64,000 bases of DNA from Streptomyces sp. NBC_00690 (GTDB taxonomy: Bacteria > Actinomycetota > Actinomycetes > Streptomycetales > Streptomycetaceae): the NCBI RefSeq assembly GCF_036226685.1, contig NZ_CP109009.1:2232001-2296000 (forward strand), read 5' to 3'. Positions 38,561 through 48,025 of this stretch are shown here, one piece after another. Position 1 is the stretch's first letter. The number at the start of each line of letters is the position of its first letter. The notes beneath the pieces are model-generated. The model searched no databases. It saw only the letters and a program-made list of their open reading frames with translations, and was not told the DNA's origin. The position numbers and the translations under genes were made by a program.

Positions 38561-39409
38561 TCAGCCGCGGCGGCGGAGCCTCAGCGCCGTCACCCCGCAC
38601 AGGGAGACGGCGAGGACGGCGCCCGCGCCCGCCGTGACCGAGGAGACCGTGAGCGCGCCGGCATCGCGCTCATCGACGGCCTGGGAGGACCCGGCGGCGG
38701 CCCGGGGCTCCGGTGCCGACTGGTCGTAACCGCCGGCCACACCCTTCTTCGCGTAGGTGGAGCCGGGGAGCTTGTCGCCGTAGGCGGCGCGCACCCGGTT
38801 CCCGTAGGCGGCGAGGGTGGTGCCCTTGCTGCCGACCGCGCGGATCGCGTCCTCGTCGAGCGGGAGGACCTTGGTGCCCTTGCTGACGTACCAGGCGTCG
38901 ATCTGCGGTTCCTTGAAGACGGTGCCGCCGGCCAACTTGGCGGCGCCCAGTTGGGCGTACCGGAGTTCGTCGTCGCCGGTGGCTATGTTCACCACCTGCC
39001 AGGCGGAACCCACCCGGGCCGCCCAGACGGACGCCTTCTGGCCGTCGGACGAAACGGCCTTGGTGGCGACGAACTCCAGTTGGGCCACGGATGCGCCGGC
39101 CCTACCCGCGACGAACGCGGGCGACAGGGTGTGGACGGGGACCGTTGCGCCCTCCGCACGGGGAGCCGCGGCCGATCTGGCGACGGCCCCGTCACGGGCG
39201 AAGAACCGGGAGAGGGTGTCGAGGGTCGCCGGAGCAGTGGCGGCCTTGCGGGCCTCGGTGAGGTCCGCCGCCGCTGCCGTGAGGCTCGGTGTGCTGTCGG
39301 CGGCGGCCGTGGAGGCGCCCGCGAGGGTGCCGGCCGTGCCCAACGCGATGCAGGCGGCGACCGCGGCGGTCAGCCGGGGTGCTCTAGACGTCGGCTTCAT
39401 CGCGCTCAC
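38561..39409 (-). CDS. membrane-anchored secreted protein coupled to the C70-like peptidase
   Basis: 282 residues, unrecognised. An N-terminal signal (AAVAACIALGTAGTLAGAS) is followed by about 200 extracellular residues with alternating helix and strand character (e.g. GSAWQVVNIATGDDELRYAQ), then a C-terminal membrane helix (AGAGAVLAVSLCGVTALRL) and a basic RRRG tail. There is no LPxTG sorting motif. The GTG at 39409 overlaps the peptidase stop (GTGA), so production is coupled; ATG 39400 is an alternative. It may hold, inhibit or chaperone the peptidase, which is inference from coupling and matching export signals. Confidence 0.75.
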   Translation of the reverse strand: MSAMKPTSRAPRLTAAVAACIALGTAGTLAGASTAAADSTPSLTAAAADLTEARKAATAPATLDTLSRFFARDGAVARSAAAPRAEGATVPVHTLSPAFVAGRAGASVAQLEFVATKAVSSDGQKASVWAARVGSAWQVVNIATGDDELRYAQLGAAKLAGGTVFKEPQIDAWYVSKGTKVLPLDEDAIRAVGSKGTTLAAYGNRVRAAYGDKLPGSTYAKKGVAGGYDQSAPEPRAAAGSSQAVDERDAGALTVSSVTAGAGAVLAVSLCGVTALRLRRRG

Positions 39410-40011
39410 GCCCCGATCCGGTAGAGCGAGTGGGTCCAGGAGTGACTGCTGTTGTTGATGTACCAGGCGTGGGATGCCCAGTTGTACCGTCCGCTGGAGG
39501 GCCAGGGATCGCCCCAGTAGACCCAGCTGCTGGCGGTGTCGTAGCCGTAGATCACATGCATGTGACCACCGCCGCTGGACCACTGGATACGGGTCTCTAT
39601 CGGACGGTTGGAGTTGATTTCGGTCTGGACTGTGGAGTAGTTCAGCCAGCCGGTGACGTAGGAGCCGGGGTTGATGCCCGCCCAGCGCAACCCGGTCTGC
39701 ACATTGCCGAGCGTGGCCTGGTTGTTGGGGCACTCGGTGTTCTGCGACCGGTTGAAGGCGGCGTTGCAGAACTGGTTCTGCGAGTAGGTACGGCCGTAGA
39801 ACGTGGCGATCGTGTTGCCGGCTGCGGCCCAGCACCAGTTGGTCTTCAACTGGGCCTGCATGGTGATGTTGAGCCGCTTGCTGGCCAGTGCGGCCTGGGC
39901 GGAGCCGCCGTCGGTCGCCGGTGTGGCGGCGACGGCCGAGGACAGGGGCAGGGTGACGAGGGCGGCGAGGACTGCCGCCATCGCGGCAAGTCGTCTCCTG
40001 GTACTGCGCAT
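39406..40011 (-). CDS. secreted papain-like cysteine peptidase (AvrRpt2/C70-like)
   Basis: 201 residues. The signal peptide ends near residue 29 (SSAVAAT). The catalytic cysteine is C60 in MQAQLKTNWCWAAAGNTIA, the histidine H150 in SSGGGHMHVIYGYD and the aspartate D168 in YWGDPWPSSG. This order and the NWCWAA motif match the C70 (AvrRpt2) clan of papain-like enzymes, known from plant-pathogen effectors and also found in soil bacteria. C82 and C94 may form a disulfide. GGGAGG lies 6 bases before ATG 40011. First gene of a two-gene operon. The substrate is unknown. Confidence 0.85.
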   Translation of the reverse strand: MRSTRRRLAAMAAVLAALVTLPLSSAVAATPATDGGSAQAALASKRLNITMQAQLKTNWCWAAAGNTIATFYGRTYSQNQFCNAAFNRSQNTECPNNQATLGNVQTGLRWAGINPGSYVTGWLNYSTVQTEINSNRPIETRIQWSSGGGHMHVIYGYDTASSWVYWGDPWPSSGRYNWASHAWYINNSSHSWTHSLYRIGA

Positions 40012-40266
40012 CGCGGTCCTCCCTGAGGGATGGTGAGGGGTGGAGGAGCGCGTCCGGACGCTGCTGGTTGAGCATCGATCCTTGTCGCGAGCAGGTCAAC
40101 ACGCTTCAATGCGGGAGACATGGAGCTGTGAACGTGACGGCCAGGATGTGAACGGATGAGTCCCGCCCCACCTGGACGGCCGTGATCGCCTGGCCACAGG
40201 GCACACCCCGGTCGTGAACATTCACTGTCCTCCGTGCAGGGAACACGCACCTGGGGAGAGGCACTC

Positions 40267-41196
40267 ATGGGTCATACCGAAGCCGATCTGGCGCAGGTGC
40301 TGCACACCGGCCCCTTCCATCTGGCGCTCAGGGCGGCGCTGGCCGTGCGCGGGCTGCCCCTGCACCGCGTCCAGCACCACCTCGCCCACCGCGGCATCAA
40401 GGTCGGGGTGACGAGCCTCAGCTACTGGCAGCAGGGAGCCCGCCGACCGCAGCGCCCCGAGTCGCTACGAGCCGTGCGGGCCCTCGAAGACGTACTGTCG
40501 CTGCCCGGCAACTCCCTGCTGAGACTGCTCGACGGTGAGAACAGCGCCCGCTCGGACGTCGAACGCCCCGCCTCGCGCTCCTACCGCTCCCTGCTGGAGG
40601 TCTCGGACACGGTCGAGCGACTGCTCGCCGACCTGGAGGCACCCACCGACGGCGGACTGCACACCGTCGGCCACCACGAAAGGGTGCGGATCGGGGCCCG
40701 GCGGCAACTGCTGGCGCGCGCCTCACAGCACGTCGTCCGCGCCCACCGCGACGGGATCGACCGCTATCTCGCCATCCACCACGGCGAAGTCGGATGCGAT
40801 CCCGAACGGATCGAGGTCACCGCACGGGAGAACTGCCGTACCGGACGGGTCCGCTCGGACCGGGACACTGGGGTGGTCGTCGCGGAGCTCCTCTTCGACG
40901 CCCGGCTGCGGGCCGGTGACACGTACCTCTTCAGCTACGGGTTCGAGGACGGAACGGGCGGTCCGAGCGGCGAATACGTGCGGGGCTTCACCTATGCGGG
41001 CGGGCAGTACGTGCTCCAGGTGGCCTTCGACGAGGGGGCGCTGCCGGTGCGCTGCCGCCGGTTCGCCCAGGCCACGACCGGTGCGCCACGCGGCGCCAGA
41101 ACGGATCTGACACTCAGCGGGCAGCACCGCACGGTCCATCTCGTCGAGCAGGGGGTACGGCCCGGGATCCTCGGGATCGACTGGGACTGGGATTGA
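40267..41196 (+). CDS. putative HTH-type regulator with unknown effector domain
   Basis: 309 residues. The N-terminal 70 residues look like an XRE-type helix-turn-helix (LALRAALAVRGLPLHRVQHH, then GVTSLSYWQQGARRPQRPES), followed by a linker and a beta-rich C-terminal half (VVVAELLFDARLRAGDTYLF). ATG 40267 has GGGGAGAGG 5 bases upstream. It is divergent from the peptidase operon across 255 bases, so it might control it. I recognise the type as common in Streptomyces but know no function. Confidence 0.72.
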   Translation: MGHTEADLAQVLHTGPFHLALRAALAVRGLPLHRVQHHLAHRGIKVGVTSLSYWQQGARRPQRPESLRAVRALEDVLSLPGNSLLRLLDGENSARSDVERPASRSYRSLLEVSDTVERLLADLEAPTDGGLHTVGHHERVRIGARRQLLARASQHVVRAHRDGIDRYLAIHHGEVGCDPERIEVTARENCRTGRVRSDRDTGVVVAELLFDARLRAGDTYLFSYGFEDGTGGPSGEYVRGFTYAGGQYVLQVAFDEGALPVRCRRFAQATTGAPRGARTDLTLSGQHRTVHLVEQGVRPGILGIDWDWD

Positions 41197-41225
41197 TCGA
41201 TGCCCACGGTCAGTGCCCGCAGGGG

Positions 41226-41242
41226 GCCGGGCCGAGCCCGGC
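41226..41242. terminator. hairpin between convergent genes
   Basis: GCCGGGC-CGA-GCCCGGC, a short 7-bp perfect stem between the HTH-type gene and the Rieske lipoprotein gene. Confidence 0.4.
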
Positions 41243-41319
41243 ATCCGACCGGTACCGGGGGCGGCCAGCCCGGCCCCGGCGCCCTTCGGCATGGGCGGTG
41301 CTCAGCTCTTGGGCGCTTC

Positions 41320-41751
41320 TCAGCTCTGAGGGCCGGCGATTAGTCGCCCGTTCTCGGCCTTGATCGGGACGGCGGGGAGTGGCACGGTCGCGGGCCCCTG
41401 GAGCGCCTCGCCGGTGGTCACGTCGAAGCGGCTGCCGTGGCAGGGGCAGTTGCCCTCGTTCTCCACGATCTTGTCCAGCACGCAACCCGCATGGGTGCAC
41501 TGGGCGCTGAATGCCTTGTACTCGCCTGCGGCGGGGCAGCTCACCAGGAGGCGCTGCTCACGGTAGAGCTTGGACCCGCCGACCGGGACGGCGTCCGCCG
41601 CGCCCAGTTCCACCGGCGCGGTGGGAACCGGGTTCTTGGCGTGTCCGAGCTTGGATTCGGTGGAGCAGGCGGCGACCCCCAGACCGGCGGCCCCGGCGAG
41701 GGCCGCGCCTTTCAGCACGGTGCGACGGGCGGCTGGGGAGTGGCCGGACAT
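41320..41751 (-). CDS. exported Rieske [2Fe-2S] protein
   Basis: 143 residues. An RR-containing Tat-type signal (AARRTVLKGAALAGAAGLG) leads to a possible lipobox GVAAC, so the protein is probably exported folded and lipid-anchored. The Rieske ligands are QCTHAGCVL and NCPCHGSRF, with the extra cysteines that make the disulfide of high-potential Rieske proteins. It should carry electrons outside the membrane, but no oxidase or bc complex gene is adjacent. ATG 41751 is chosen so that the Tat signal is at the N-terminus. Confidence 0.88.
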   Translation of the reverse strand: MSGHSPAARRTVLKGAALAGAAGLGVAACSTESKLGHAKNPVPTAPVELGAADAVPVGGSKLYREQRLLVSCPAAGEYKAFSAQCTHAGCVLDKIVENEGNCPCHGSRFDVTTGEALQGPATVPLPAVPIKAENGRLIAGPQS

Positions 41752-41894
41752 GAGGACTCCACGCTTTCGATCATGGGGCGGGGTGTCGCCCGGACGGGCG
41801 GTGCTGGTGCCGTGGCGACAGAGCCGACAATACCGACGCCGACCGCTGGGCCGATGAGCGGGCTCCCCTCCCCGACCCAAGTCTCAGGAGTCCC

Positions 41895-42812
41895 ATGCGT
41901 TACTTTCGGTCGGTGATCGTCGTCGCCGGAGAGTCCCTGATCGACCTGGTCCCGCATGCAGAGGGAACGGGGCTCGCACCCCTGCTTCCCCGCCTCGGCG
42001 GCGGACCGTACAACACCGCGGTGGCCCTGGGGCGGCTCGGCGCACCGGTGGCGTTCTGCTCGCGCATGTCGACCGACGGCTTCGGCGACGCCCTGCTCGC
42101 CGGGCTGCACGGCGCCGGTGTGGACACCTCGCTCGTGGTGCGCGGCCCGGAACCGACGACGCTGGCGGTCGCCACCGTGGGCGCGGACGGCTCGGCGGGA
42201 TACACGTTCTACGCCGAAGGCACCGCCGACCGTCTCTTCGAGCTGCCCCCGTCACTGCCCCCTCAGGTGCGCGCGGTGGCCCTGGGCACCTGCTCGCTGG
42301 TGCTGGAGCCGGCCGCGACGGACTACGAGACCTTGCTGCGGCGGGAGGCGCGGCGCGGACTAGTGACGCTCCTCGACCCCAATGTGCGGCCGGGTCTGAT
42401 CCCCGACCCGGATGCGTACCGGAAGCGGTTTTCGAGCTGGTTGCCCGATGTGTCGCTGCTGAAGCTCTCGGAGGAGGACGCCCACTGGCTGGGAGGCGTG
42501 CCGCAGGGCCCCGGTGCCGTGGTGCTGACACGGGGCGGGGCGGGCCTGACCGTTTGGACCCGCCATGGCGTGGAAGTGTCGGTTCCGGCCACTGCGGTGA
42601 AGGTCGTGGACACCATCGGGGCCGGCGACACGGTGAACGCCGCCCTGCTCCACGCTCTGGCCGTCCGGGACGCCCTCTCACCGCACGCACTGTCGGCCCT
42701 GGACGCGGACGGCTGGCGCGAGGTGCTGGAGTTCGCCGCCCGGGCGGCGGCGGTGACGTGCTCCCGATCCGGCGCCCAACCGCCGTACGCCCATGAGCTG
42801 GGTGGCAGCTAG
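41895..42812 (+). CDS. PfkB-family carbohydrate kinase (fructokinase-like)
   Basis: 305 residues. Ribokinase/PfkB fold phosphorylating a sugar with ATP. The N-terminal motif is GGGPYNTAVALGRLG and the C-terminal signature with the catalytic aspartate is DTIGAGDTVNAA at residues 239-250. The substrate is probably fructose or a related hexose. ATG 41895 has AGGAG 4 bases upstream, but GTG 41913 (VIVVAGESLIDL) is where family members usually begin and has a TACTTT hexamer 6 bases before it, so the start is uncertain. No sugar transporter gene is adjacent. Confidence 0.88.
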   Translation: MRYFRSVIVVAGESLIDLVPHAEGTGLAPLLPRLGGGPYNTAVALGRLGAPVAFCSRMSTDGFGDALLAGLHGAGVDTSLVVRGPEPTTLAVATVGADGSAGYTFYAEGTADRLFELPPSLPPQVRAVALGTCSLVLEPAATDYETLLRREARRGLVTLLDPNVRPGLIPDPDAYRKRFSSWLPDVSLLKLSEEDAHWLGGVPQGPGAVVLTRGGAGLTVWTRHGVEVSVPATAVKVVDTIGAGDTVNAALLHALAVRDALSPHALSALDADGWREVLEFAARAAAVTCSRSGAQPPYAHELGGS

Positions 42813-42908
42813 CGAACCGGCGTGTCACGGCTGAGGCGGATGTGGGCTGCTGGCTCGTGTCCGGGCGGTACTGATGAGTCGATGCGGGCCCGGTCCCGTG
42901 CCGACTTC

Positions 42909-42940
42909 GGGGATCGGACCAGAAGGGGATCGGACCAGGA
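42909..42940. repeat. 16-bp direct repeat, two copies
   Basis: GGGGATCGGACCAGAA (42909-42924) is repeated as GGGGATCGGACCAGGA (42925-42940) with one difference, in the gap between the convergent kinase and DinB-fold genes. No role is evident. Confidence 0.6.
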
Positions 42941-43011
42941 GGGGGAGTCCTGCGCCCTGGACGGGTGCGGTGCGGCGGGCGGGCTGTCGGACGGGCACGA
43001 GGTCGGGCGGG

Positions 43012-43629
43012 TCAGTGGTGCGAGACCCGGTACAGATCGCGCAGCAGGGCGATCTCCGCCCCGTGGTGCAACAACTCCTGGTTGACCCACCACACGATGT
43101 CGATGAACGGCTCCTCCGCATCGCTGCCATGCGGATAGGTGCAGTACCCCACGGTGTCCAGAGCGGTGTCGTCGACGTTCGACAGGGCCCGACGCCAGGC
43201 GGTGGCTCCCGCACCGAAGGCCGCCATCGCCCCCCTTGCGTCCGCCTCGACCGGATGGTCGTCCCGGGTGAGCACATGGCTGCCGGCCGTGTGGTCAGCC
43301 CGCAGGGCGAGCATCTCGGTGAGGTGGCTGAGGCGCCATGCGATGGTCGTGAAGGGCGGCGGCCAGGGATGCGGATACGCCGCCCCGTCGCGCCCCCACT
43401 CCCCCGCACCGGCCAACAGCGTTGCGCGCGGCCCGGGCCCGTCCGTGCGTCGCCGAACGGACCAGCAGTCCGGCGTCGGCTCCCAGCAGTACTCCCGGTC
43501 GGTCATGGGGCCGACCTCGGTGTCCGTCCCGTCGCCGCTGTCCATGACAGGCCCGGCCAGCCGGTTGGCGAGGCGTTCGTGTGCGAAGTCGAACTGCTCC
43601 AGCAAGGGGACCAGACGGGGTGGGATCAC
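43012..43629 (-). CDS. DinB-superfamily protein (possible mycothiol-dependent enzyme)
   Basis: 205 residues. Four-helix DinB fold. Putative metal histidines are in AWRLSHLTEMLALRADH and in VNQELLHHGAEIALLRDLYR. In actinobacteria such proteins often act as mycothiol-dependent transferases; the substrate here is unknown. It stands alone between the kinase and uvrA. Confidence 0.8.
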   Translation of the reverse strand: MIPPRLVPLLEQFDFAHERLANRLAGPVMDSGDGTDTEVGPMTDREYCWEPTPDCWSVRRRTDGPGPRATLLAGAGEWGRDGAAYPHPWPPPFTTIAWRLSHLTEMLALRADHTAGSHVLTRDDHPVEADARGAMAAFGAGATAWRRALSNVDDTALDTVGYCTYPHGSDAEEPFIDIVWWVNQELLHHGAEIALLRDLYRVSHH

Positions 43630-43769
43630 TGCGACGCTCCTATGGGCGGACCGGGTCGGCTGAGGGAGGGTCGATCCGCAGACCGCGAGCCTGCCACACC
43701 CTGCTTTCCCGCCGCGCCCCAGTTCTCTGGGCGCCTCGGCTGGGGAAACCGTGAGGGGGGCATACGGTT

Positions 43770-43827
43770 CGAGCCGGTGCTTCCCGCTGCCACGACCGTT
43801 GGTGTGGTGGCGAGAAGCACCGGCTCG
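43770..43827 (-). terminator. long hairpin terminator after uvrA
   Basis: Arms CGAGCCGGTGCTTC (43770-43783) and GAAGCACCGGCTCG (43814-43827), perfect over 14 bp, with a partly paired 30-base interior. It lies 63 bases beyond the uvrA stop. Confidence 0.7.
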
Positions 43828-43889
43828 GCGCTCAGTCCGATTCCGACCGACGAAGGTGATTCCGACGGTCGGAGTCGAGACTCATGAAC

Positions 43890-46800
43890 TTATGCCTTGC
43901 GGGCCCGCGCGGTCTTCGTCGCGGCGGTCTTGCGCACGGCGGCTGACTTGGCAGCCGATTTAGCCGCCGTCTTCTGCGGGGCTGCGGTCTTGGTCGCCGG
44001 CGTCTTGGTCGCCGCCGTCTTGGTCGCCGCAGCCTTGGTCGCGGTCTTGGTCACCGCAGCCTTGGCCGCCGTCGACTTCGCTGCCGTGGCCTTGGTGGTC
44101 GCCTTCCTCGCGGTCGTCTTCGCAGCCGTCTTCCGAGTGCTCGACCGGGTCTGTGGCATCGCCGCGTCGCTGATCCGATCAGCATCCAGGATCTCCCGCA
44201 GGAACTTCCCGGTGTGGCTGGTGGGAACTGCGGCGACCTGCTCGGGGCTACCCTCGGCGATCACCAGACCGCCACCGCTACCGCCCTCGGGGCCCATGTC
44301 CAGGACCCAGTCGGCGGTCTTGATCACATCGAGGTTGTGCTCGATGACGATGACGGTGTTGCCCTTGTCCACCAGTCCCGAGAGAACCGTGATCAGCTTG
44401 CTGATGTCCTCGAAGTGCAGTCCGGTGGTGGGCTCGTCGAGCACATAGACCGTGCTGCCCGTGGAACGCTTTTGCAGCTCGGAGGCCAACTTGACCCGCT
44501 GGGCCTCGCCACCGGAGAGCGTCGGCGCGGACTGCCCGAGCCGGACATAGCCCAGACCCACCTCGTTCAACGTCTTCAGATGGCGGGCGATGGTCGGCAC
44601 CGCCTCGAAGAAGCTCAGTGCCTCCTCGATCGGCATGTCCAGCACCTCGGCGATGGACTTGCCCTTGTAGTGGACTTCCAGCGTCTCCCGGTTGTAGCGC
44701 GCACCGTGACAGACCTCGCACGGCACATAGACGTCCGGCAGGAAGTTCATCTCGATCTTGATGGTGCCGTCGCCGGAGCAGTTCTCGCAGCGGCCCCCCT
44801 TGACGTTGAAAGAGAACCGGCCGGGGAGATATCCGCGGACCTTGGCCTCCATCGTCTCCGCGAACAGCCTGCGGACGTGGTCGAAGACACCGGTGTACGT
44901 GGCCGGGTTCGACCGGGGCGTACGTCCGATGGGCGACTGGTCGACGTGGACGACCTTGTCGACGAGATCGTCGCCCTCGACCCGGGTGTGCCGACCGGGG
45001 ACCGACTTCGCACCGTTGAGCTCGCGCGCCAGATGCGTGTAGAGGATGTCGTTGACCAGGGTGGACTTGCCCGAGCCCGACACACCCGTGACAGCGGTGA
45101 GCACCCCGAGCGGGAACGCGACGTCGATGTCGCGGAGGTTGTTCTCCCGGGCGCCGTGGACCGTGAGCTGACGGGTGGGATCCACGGGTCTGCGGATCTC
45201 CGGGGTCGGGATGAACCGCTTCCCCGCGAGGTACTGCCCGGTCATGGACTCCTTGTTGGCCAGGAGCTCCTTGAGCGGTCCGGAGTGCACCACCTCGCCG
45301 CCGTGCTCACCGGCGCCGGGGCCGATGTCGACCACCCAGTCGGCCACCTTGATCGTGTCCTCGTCGTGCTCGACGACGATCAGGGTGTTGCCCATGTCAC
45401 GAAGCCGGACGAGCGTCTCGATCAACCGGTGGTTGTCCCGCTGGTGCAGACCGATGGACGGCTCGTCGAGGACGTAGAGCACCCCGACGAGTCCGGAGCC
45501 GATCTGGGTCGCGAGACGGATGCGCTGCGCCTCGCCTCCGGAGAGCGTGCCGGCGGCGCGGTTCAGCGAGAGGTAGTCCAGGCCGACGTCGACGAGGAAG
45601 CGCAGCCTCTCGTTGACCTCCTTGAGCACCCGCTCGGCGATCTTCTTGTCCCGGGTGTTCAGCTTCAGCCGACCGAGGAACTCGGCACAGTCGCTGATCG
45701 ACATGGCGGAGACGTCGGCGATCGACTTCTCCATCACCGTGACCGCGAGAACGATCGGCTTCAGCCGCGTGCCCTGACAGGTCGGACAGGGCACCTCGCG
45801 CATATAGCCCTCGAAGCGCTCCCTGCTGGTGTCGCTCTCGGCCTCCTGGTGCCGCCTGCGCACGAACTGGACGGCGCCTTCGAACGCCGGGGTGGTGTAG
45901 GCGCGCTCCCGACCGTACCGATTGCGGTAGCGGACCTCGACCTGGGTCTTGTGCCCGTGCAGCAGGGCCTTCTTGGCCCGCTGCGGCAGCCCGGCCCAGG
46001 GCATGTCGGTGGAGAAGCCCAGCGCTTTCGACAGCCCGCCGATCAGTCGCCCGAAGTACTCCTTGGTGTGACCGTGCGACCAGGGGTGGATCGCCCCCTC
46101 GTCCAGCGACTTGTCCTCGTCGGGGACGATCAGCTCGGGATCGACCTCCATACGGGTGCCGATGCCGGTGCAGTCGGGGCAGGCACCGAACGGAGAGTTG
46201 AACGAGAAGGACCGCGGCTCCAGCTCCTCGAACGACAGATCGTCGTACGGGCAATACAGGTGCTCCGAGTACATCCGCTCGCGCTCGGGGTCGTCCTCGG
46301 GCAGGTCCACGAAGTCCAGGACCACCATGCCGCCGGCGAGCCCGAGGGCGGTCTCGACGGAGTCGGTCAGCCGCCGCTTGGCGCCGTCCTTGACCGTGAG
46401 GCGGTCGATCACCACCTCGATGGTGTGCTTCTCCTGCTTCTTCAGCGTCGGCGGCTCGGCGAGCTGGATGGTCTGCCCGTCCACCCTGGCCCTGCTGTAC
46501 CCCTTCGTCTGAAGATCAGCGAAGAGATCGACGAACTCCCCCTTGCGCTCGCGCACCAGCGGGGAGAGCACCTGAAAGCGGCTGCCCTCGGGCAGCTCCA
46601 GGACCCTGTCCACGATTGCCTGCGGCGACTGGCGCGTGATGGGGCGCCCGCACTCGGGGCAGTGAGGCTTGCCGATCCTGGCGAACAGCAGCCGGAGGTA
46701 GTCGTAGACCTCGGTGATCGTGCCGACCGTGGAGCGGGGGTTACGGGAGGTCGACTTCTGGTCGATGGAGACGGCCGGGGACAGCCCCTCGATGAAGTCG

Positions 46801-47021
46801 ACGTCGGGCTTGTCCATCTGCCCCAGAAACTGGCGGGCGTAGGACGACAGGGATTCCACATAGCGGCGCTGGCCCTCGGCGAAGATCGTGTCGAAGGCGA
46901 GCGAGGACTTGCCGGACCCCGAGAGCCCCGTGAACACGATCAGGGAGTCACGGGGGAGGTCGAGCGAGACGTTCTTGAGGTTGTGCTCGCGAGCGCCACG
47001 GACGATGAGACGGTCGGCCAC
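43890..47021 (-). CDS. uvrA: excinuclease ABC subunit A with lysine-rich tail
   Basis: 1043 residues. UvrA is the ATP-driven damage sensor of nucleotide excision repair. First Walker [10 protein letters not shown] starts at residue 32; the second is [10 protein letters not shown] in the C-terminal half. Zinc-finger cysteines ([22 protein letters not shown]) and signatures LSGGEAQRI and [12 protein letters not shown] are present. The last 89 residues (from about 955) are a Lys/Ala/Thr-rich tail made of TKTAA/KTAAK-like repeats, absent from E. coli UvrA. GTG 47021 (VADRLIVRG) follows an AAAGG site. Confidence 0.95.
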   Translation of the reverse strand: MADRLIVRGAREHNLKNVSLDLPRDSLIVFTGLSGSGKSSLAFDTIFAEGQRRYVESLSSYARQFLGQMDKPDVDFIEGLSPAVSIDQKSTSRNPRSTVGTITEVYDYLRLLFARIGKPHCPECGRPITRQSPQAIVDRVLELPEGSRFQVLSPLVRERKGEFVDLFADLQTKGYSRARVDGQTIQLAEPPTLKKQEKHTIEVVIDRLTVKDGAKRRLTDSVETALGLAGGMVVLDFVDLPEDDPERERMYSEHLYCPYDDLSFEELEPRSFSFNSPFGACPDCTGIGTRMEVDPELIVPDEDKSLDEGAIHPWSHGHTKEYFGRLIGGLSKALGFSTDMPWAGLPQRAKKALLHGHKTQVEVRYRNRYGRERAYTTPAFEGAVQFVRRRHQEAESDTSRERFEGYMREVPCPTCQGTRLKPIVLAVTVMEKSIADVSAMSISDCAEFLGRLKLNTRDKKIAERVLKEVNERLRFLVDVGLDYLSLNRAAGTLSGGEAQRIRLATQIGSGLVGVLYVLDEPSIGLHQRDNHRLIETLVRLRDMGNTLIVVEHDEDTIKVADWVVDIGPGAGEHGGEVVHSGPLKELLANKESMTGQYLAGKRFIPTPEIRRPVDPTRQLTVHGARENNLRDIDVAFPLGVLTAVTGVSGSGKSTLVNDILYTHLARELNGAKSVPGRHTRVEGDDLVDKVVHVDQSPIGRTPRSNPATYTGVFDHVRRLFAETMEAKVRGYLPGRFSFNVKGGRCENCSGDGTIKIEMNFLPDVYVPCEVCHGARYNRETLEVHYKGKSIAEVLDMPIEEALSFFEAVPTIARHLKTLNEVGLGYVRLGQSAPTLSGGEAQRVKLASELQKRSTGSTVYVLDEPTTGLHFEDISKLITVLSGLVDKGNTVIVIEHNLDVIKTADWVLDMGPEGGSGGGLVIAEGSPEQVAAVPTSHTGKFLREILDADRISDAAMPQTRSSTRKTAAKTTARKATTKATAAKSTAAKAAVTKTATKAAATKTAATKTPATKTAAPQKTAAKSAAKSAAVRKTAATKTARARKA

Positions 47022-47268
47022 GCCGGGTCCGCACCTTTCTAGAGAGACCTGGGGAAGATCAAAGGAGGTCCTGAAGGTCATGGGCAGGACGAGGGAAGTG
47101 AGGGTGGCTGCCCCGACCCGGACTGCTCCAGCCTTCCAGCGTAAAGCGGACCGTCAAATATGTCGGAATACCGCTGCATGGACTGAAGGGATCGAGTGCC
47201 TGAGAACCAAGGATGCCTCTCCCCAGGCTATAGCACGCACATTCGATTTACGGCCGCCGGAAGCCACC

Positions 47269-47297
47269 TTCACCCGAATGAGTGGCCGGGCTAGGGT
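47269..47297 (+). promoter_or_regulatory. promoter of a probable leaderless transcript (MDMPI gene)
   Basis: -35 TTCACC (47269-47274), 17-base spacer, -10 TAGGGT (47292-47297), then 7 bases to ATG 47305. No Shine-Dalgarno is present. Confidence 0.6.
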
Positions 47298-47304
47298 CGG
47301 GCCC

Positions 47305-48015
47305 ATGATCGATCCCCAACGTGACCTGGCCTCCCTCCACGACGCGACCGAGCGGCTGCTGAGCGCCACCGCCGCCCTGGACAACGCCCGCCTCGCCGGA
47401 CCGTCACGGCTGCCCGGCTGGAGCCGCGGCCATGTGCTCGCCCACCTGGCCCGAAATGCCGACGCCCTCGTCAAGGTGCTCGAAGGGCGCCCGATGTACG
47501 AGAGCGCCACGGCCCGCGATGAGGACATCGAGCGGGACGCCCCCCGCCCGCTCTCCACACAGCTCGATGACGTCCGCGACAGCGCCGCACGCTTCCGGGA
47601 GGCGGGCGCCCGCCCCGCCGACTGGGACCGCACCGTCGAGCTGCGCAACGGCGTCACCGACTCGGCGTCCCGCGTGCCCTTCCGCAGGCTCGTCGAGGTC
47701 GAGCTGCACCATGTCGACCTGGACATCGGCTACGAGCTGGAGCACCTGCCGGCCGGCTTCACCGCCCGGGAGATCACGTTCCTGACCGAGCGGTTCGCGG
47801 GCCACCCTGAGGTCCCCCCGATCCATGTGGTCGAAGTCGCCGGCACCAGTGACTGGCACACGGGAGGCACCCGGGGAGAGCCCGTCAGGGTCGCCGGACC
47901 GGCGCCGGTGCTGCTGGGGTGGCTCGCGGGCCGGCGCGCCGGGGCGGAGCTGATGGAACTGACCGTCGGCGGCACTGCTCCCGGCGCCACTCCACCCGTG
48001 TTGCCCCCGCTATAG
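47305..48015 (+). CDS. mycothiol-dependent maleylpyruvate isomerase family protein
   Basis: 236 residues. N-terminal DinB-like helical domain with the family motif [20 protein letters not shown], which holds a metal histidine, and [14 protein letters not shown] with two more, then a small C-terminal domain. Members use mycothiol as cofactor or substrate; the specific reaction cannot be told. ATG 47305 follows a good promoter directly. The next gene begins 10 bases after its stop. Confidence 0.9.
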   Translation: MIDPQRDLASLHDATERLLSATAALDNARLAGPSRLPGWSRGHVLAHLARNADALVKVLEGRPMYESATARDEDIERDAPRPLSTQLDDVRDSAARFREAGARPADWDRTVELRNGVTDSASRVPFRRLVEVELHHVDLDIGYELEHLPAGFTAREITFLTERFAGHPEVPPIHVVEVAGTSDWHTGGTRGEPVRVAGPAPVLLGWLAGRRAGAELMELTVGGTAPGATPPVLPPL

Positions 48016-48018
48016 GCT
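48013..48018 (+). promoter_or_regulatory. -10 hexamer TAGGCT overlapping the upstream stop codon
   Basis: TATAGGCT: the TAG stop of the MDMPI gene is part of the hexamer, which ends 7 bases before ATG 48026. This suggests an independent leaderless transcript of the MBL gene in addition to read-through. Confidence 0.45.
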
Positions 48019-48025
48019 GCCCACC

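Noticed and set aside
43893..44159. Lysine-rich UvrA tail as a separate histone-like gene
   Set aside because: It is in frame with UvrA with no stop between; a separate start is not needed.
44214..47042. 942-codon plus-strand frame opposite uvrA
   Set aside because: Antisense shadow with no recognisable domain; uvrA is unmistakable.
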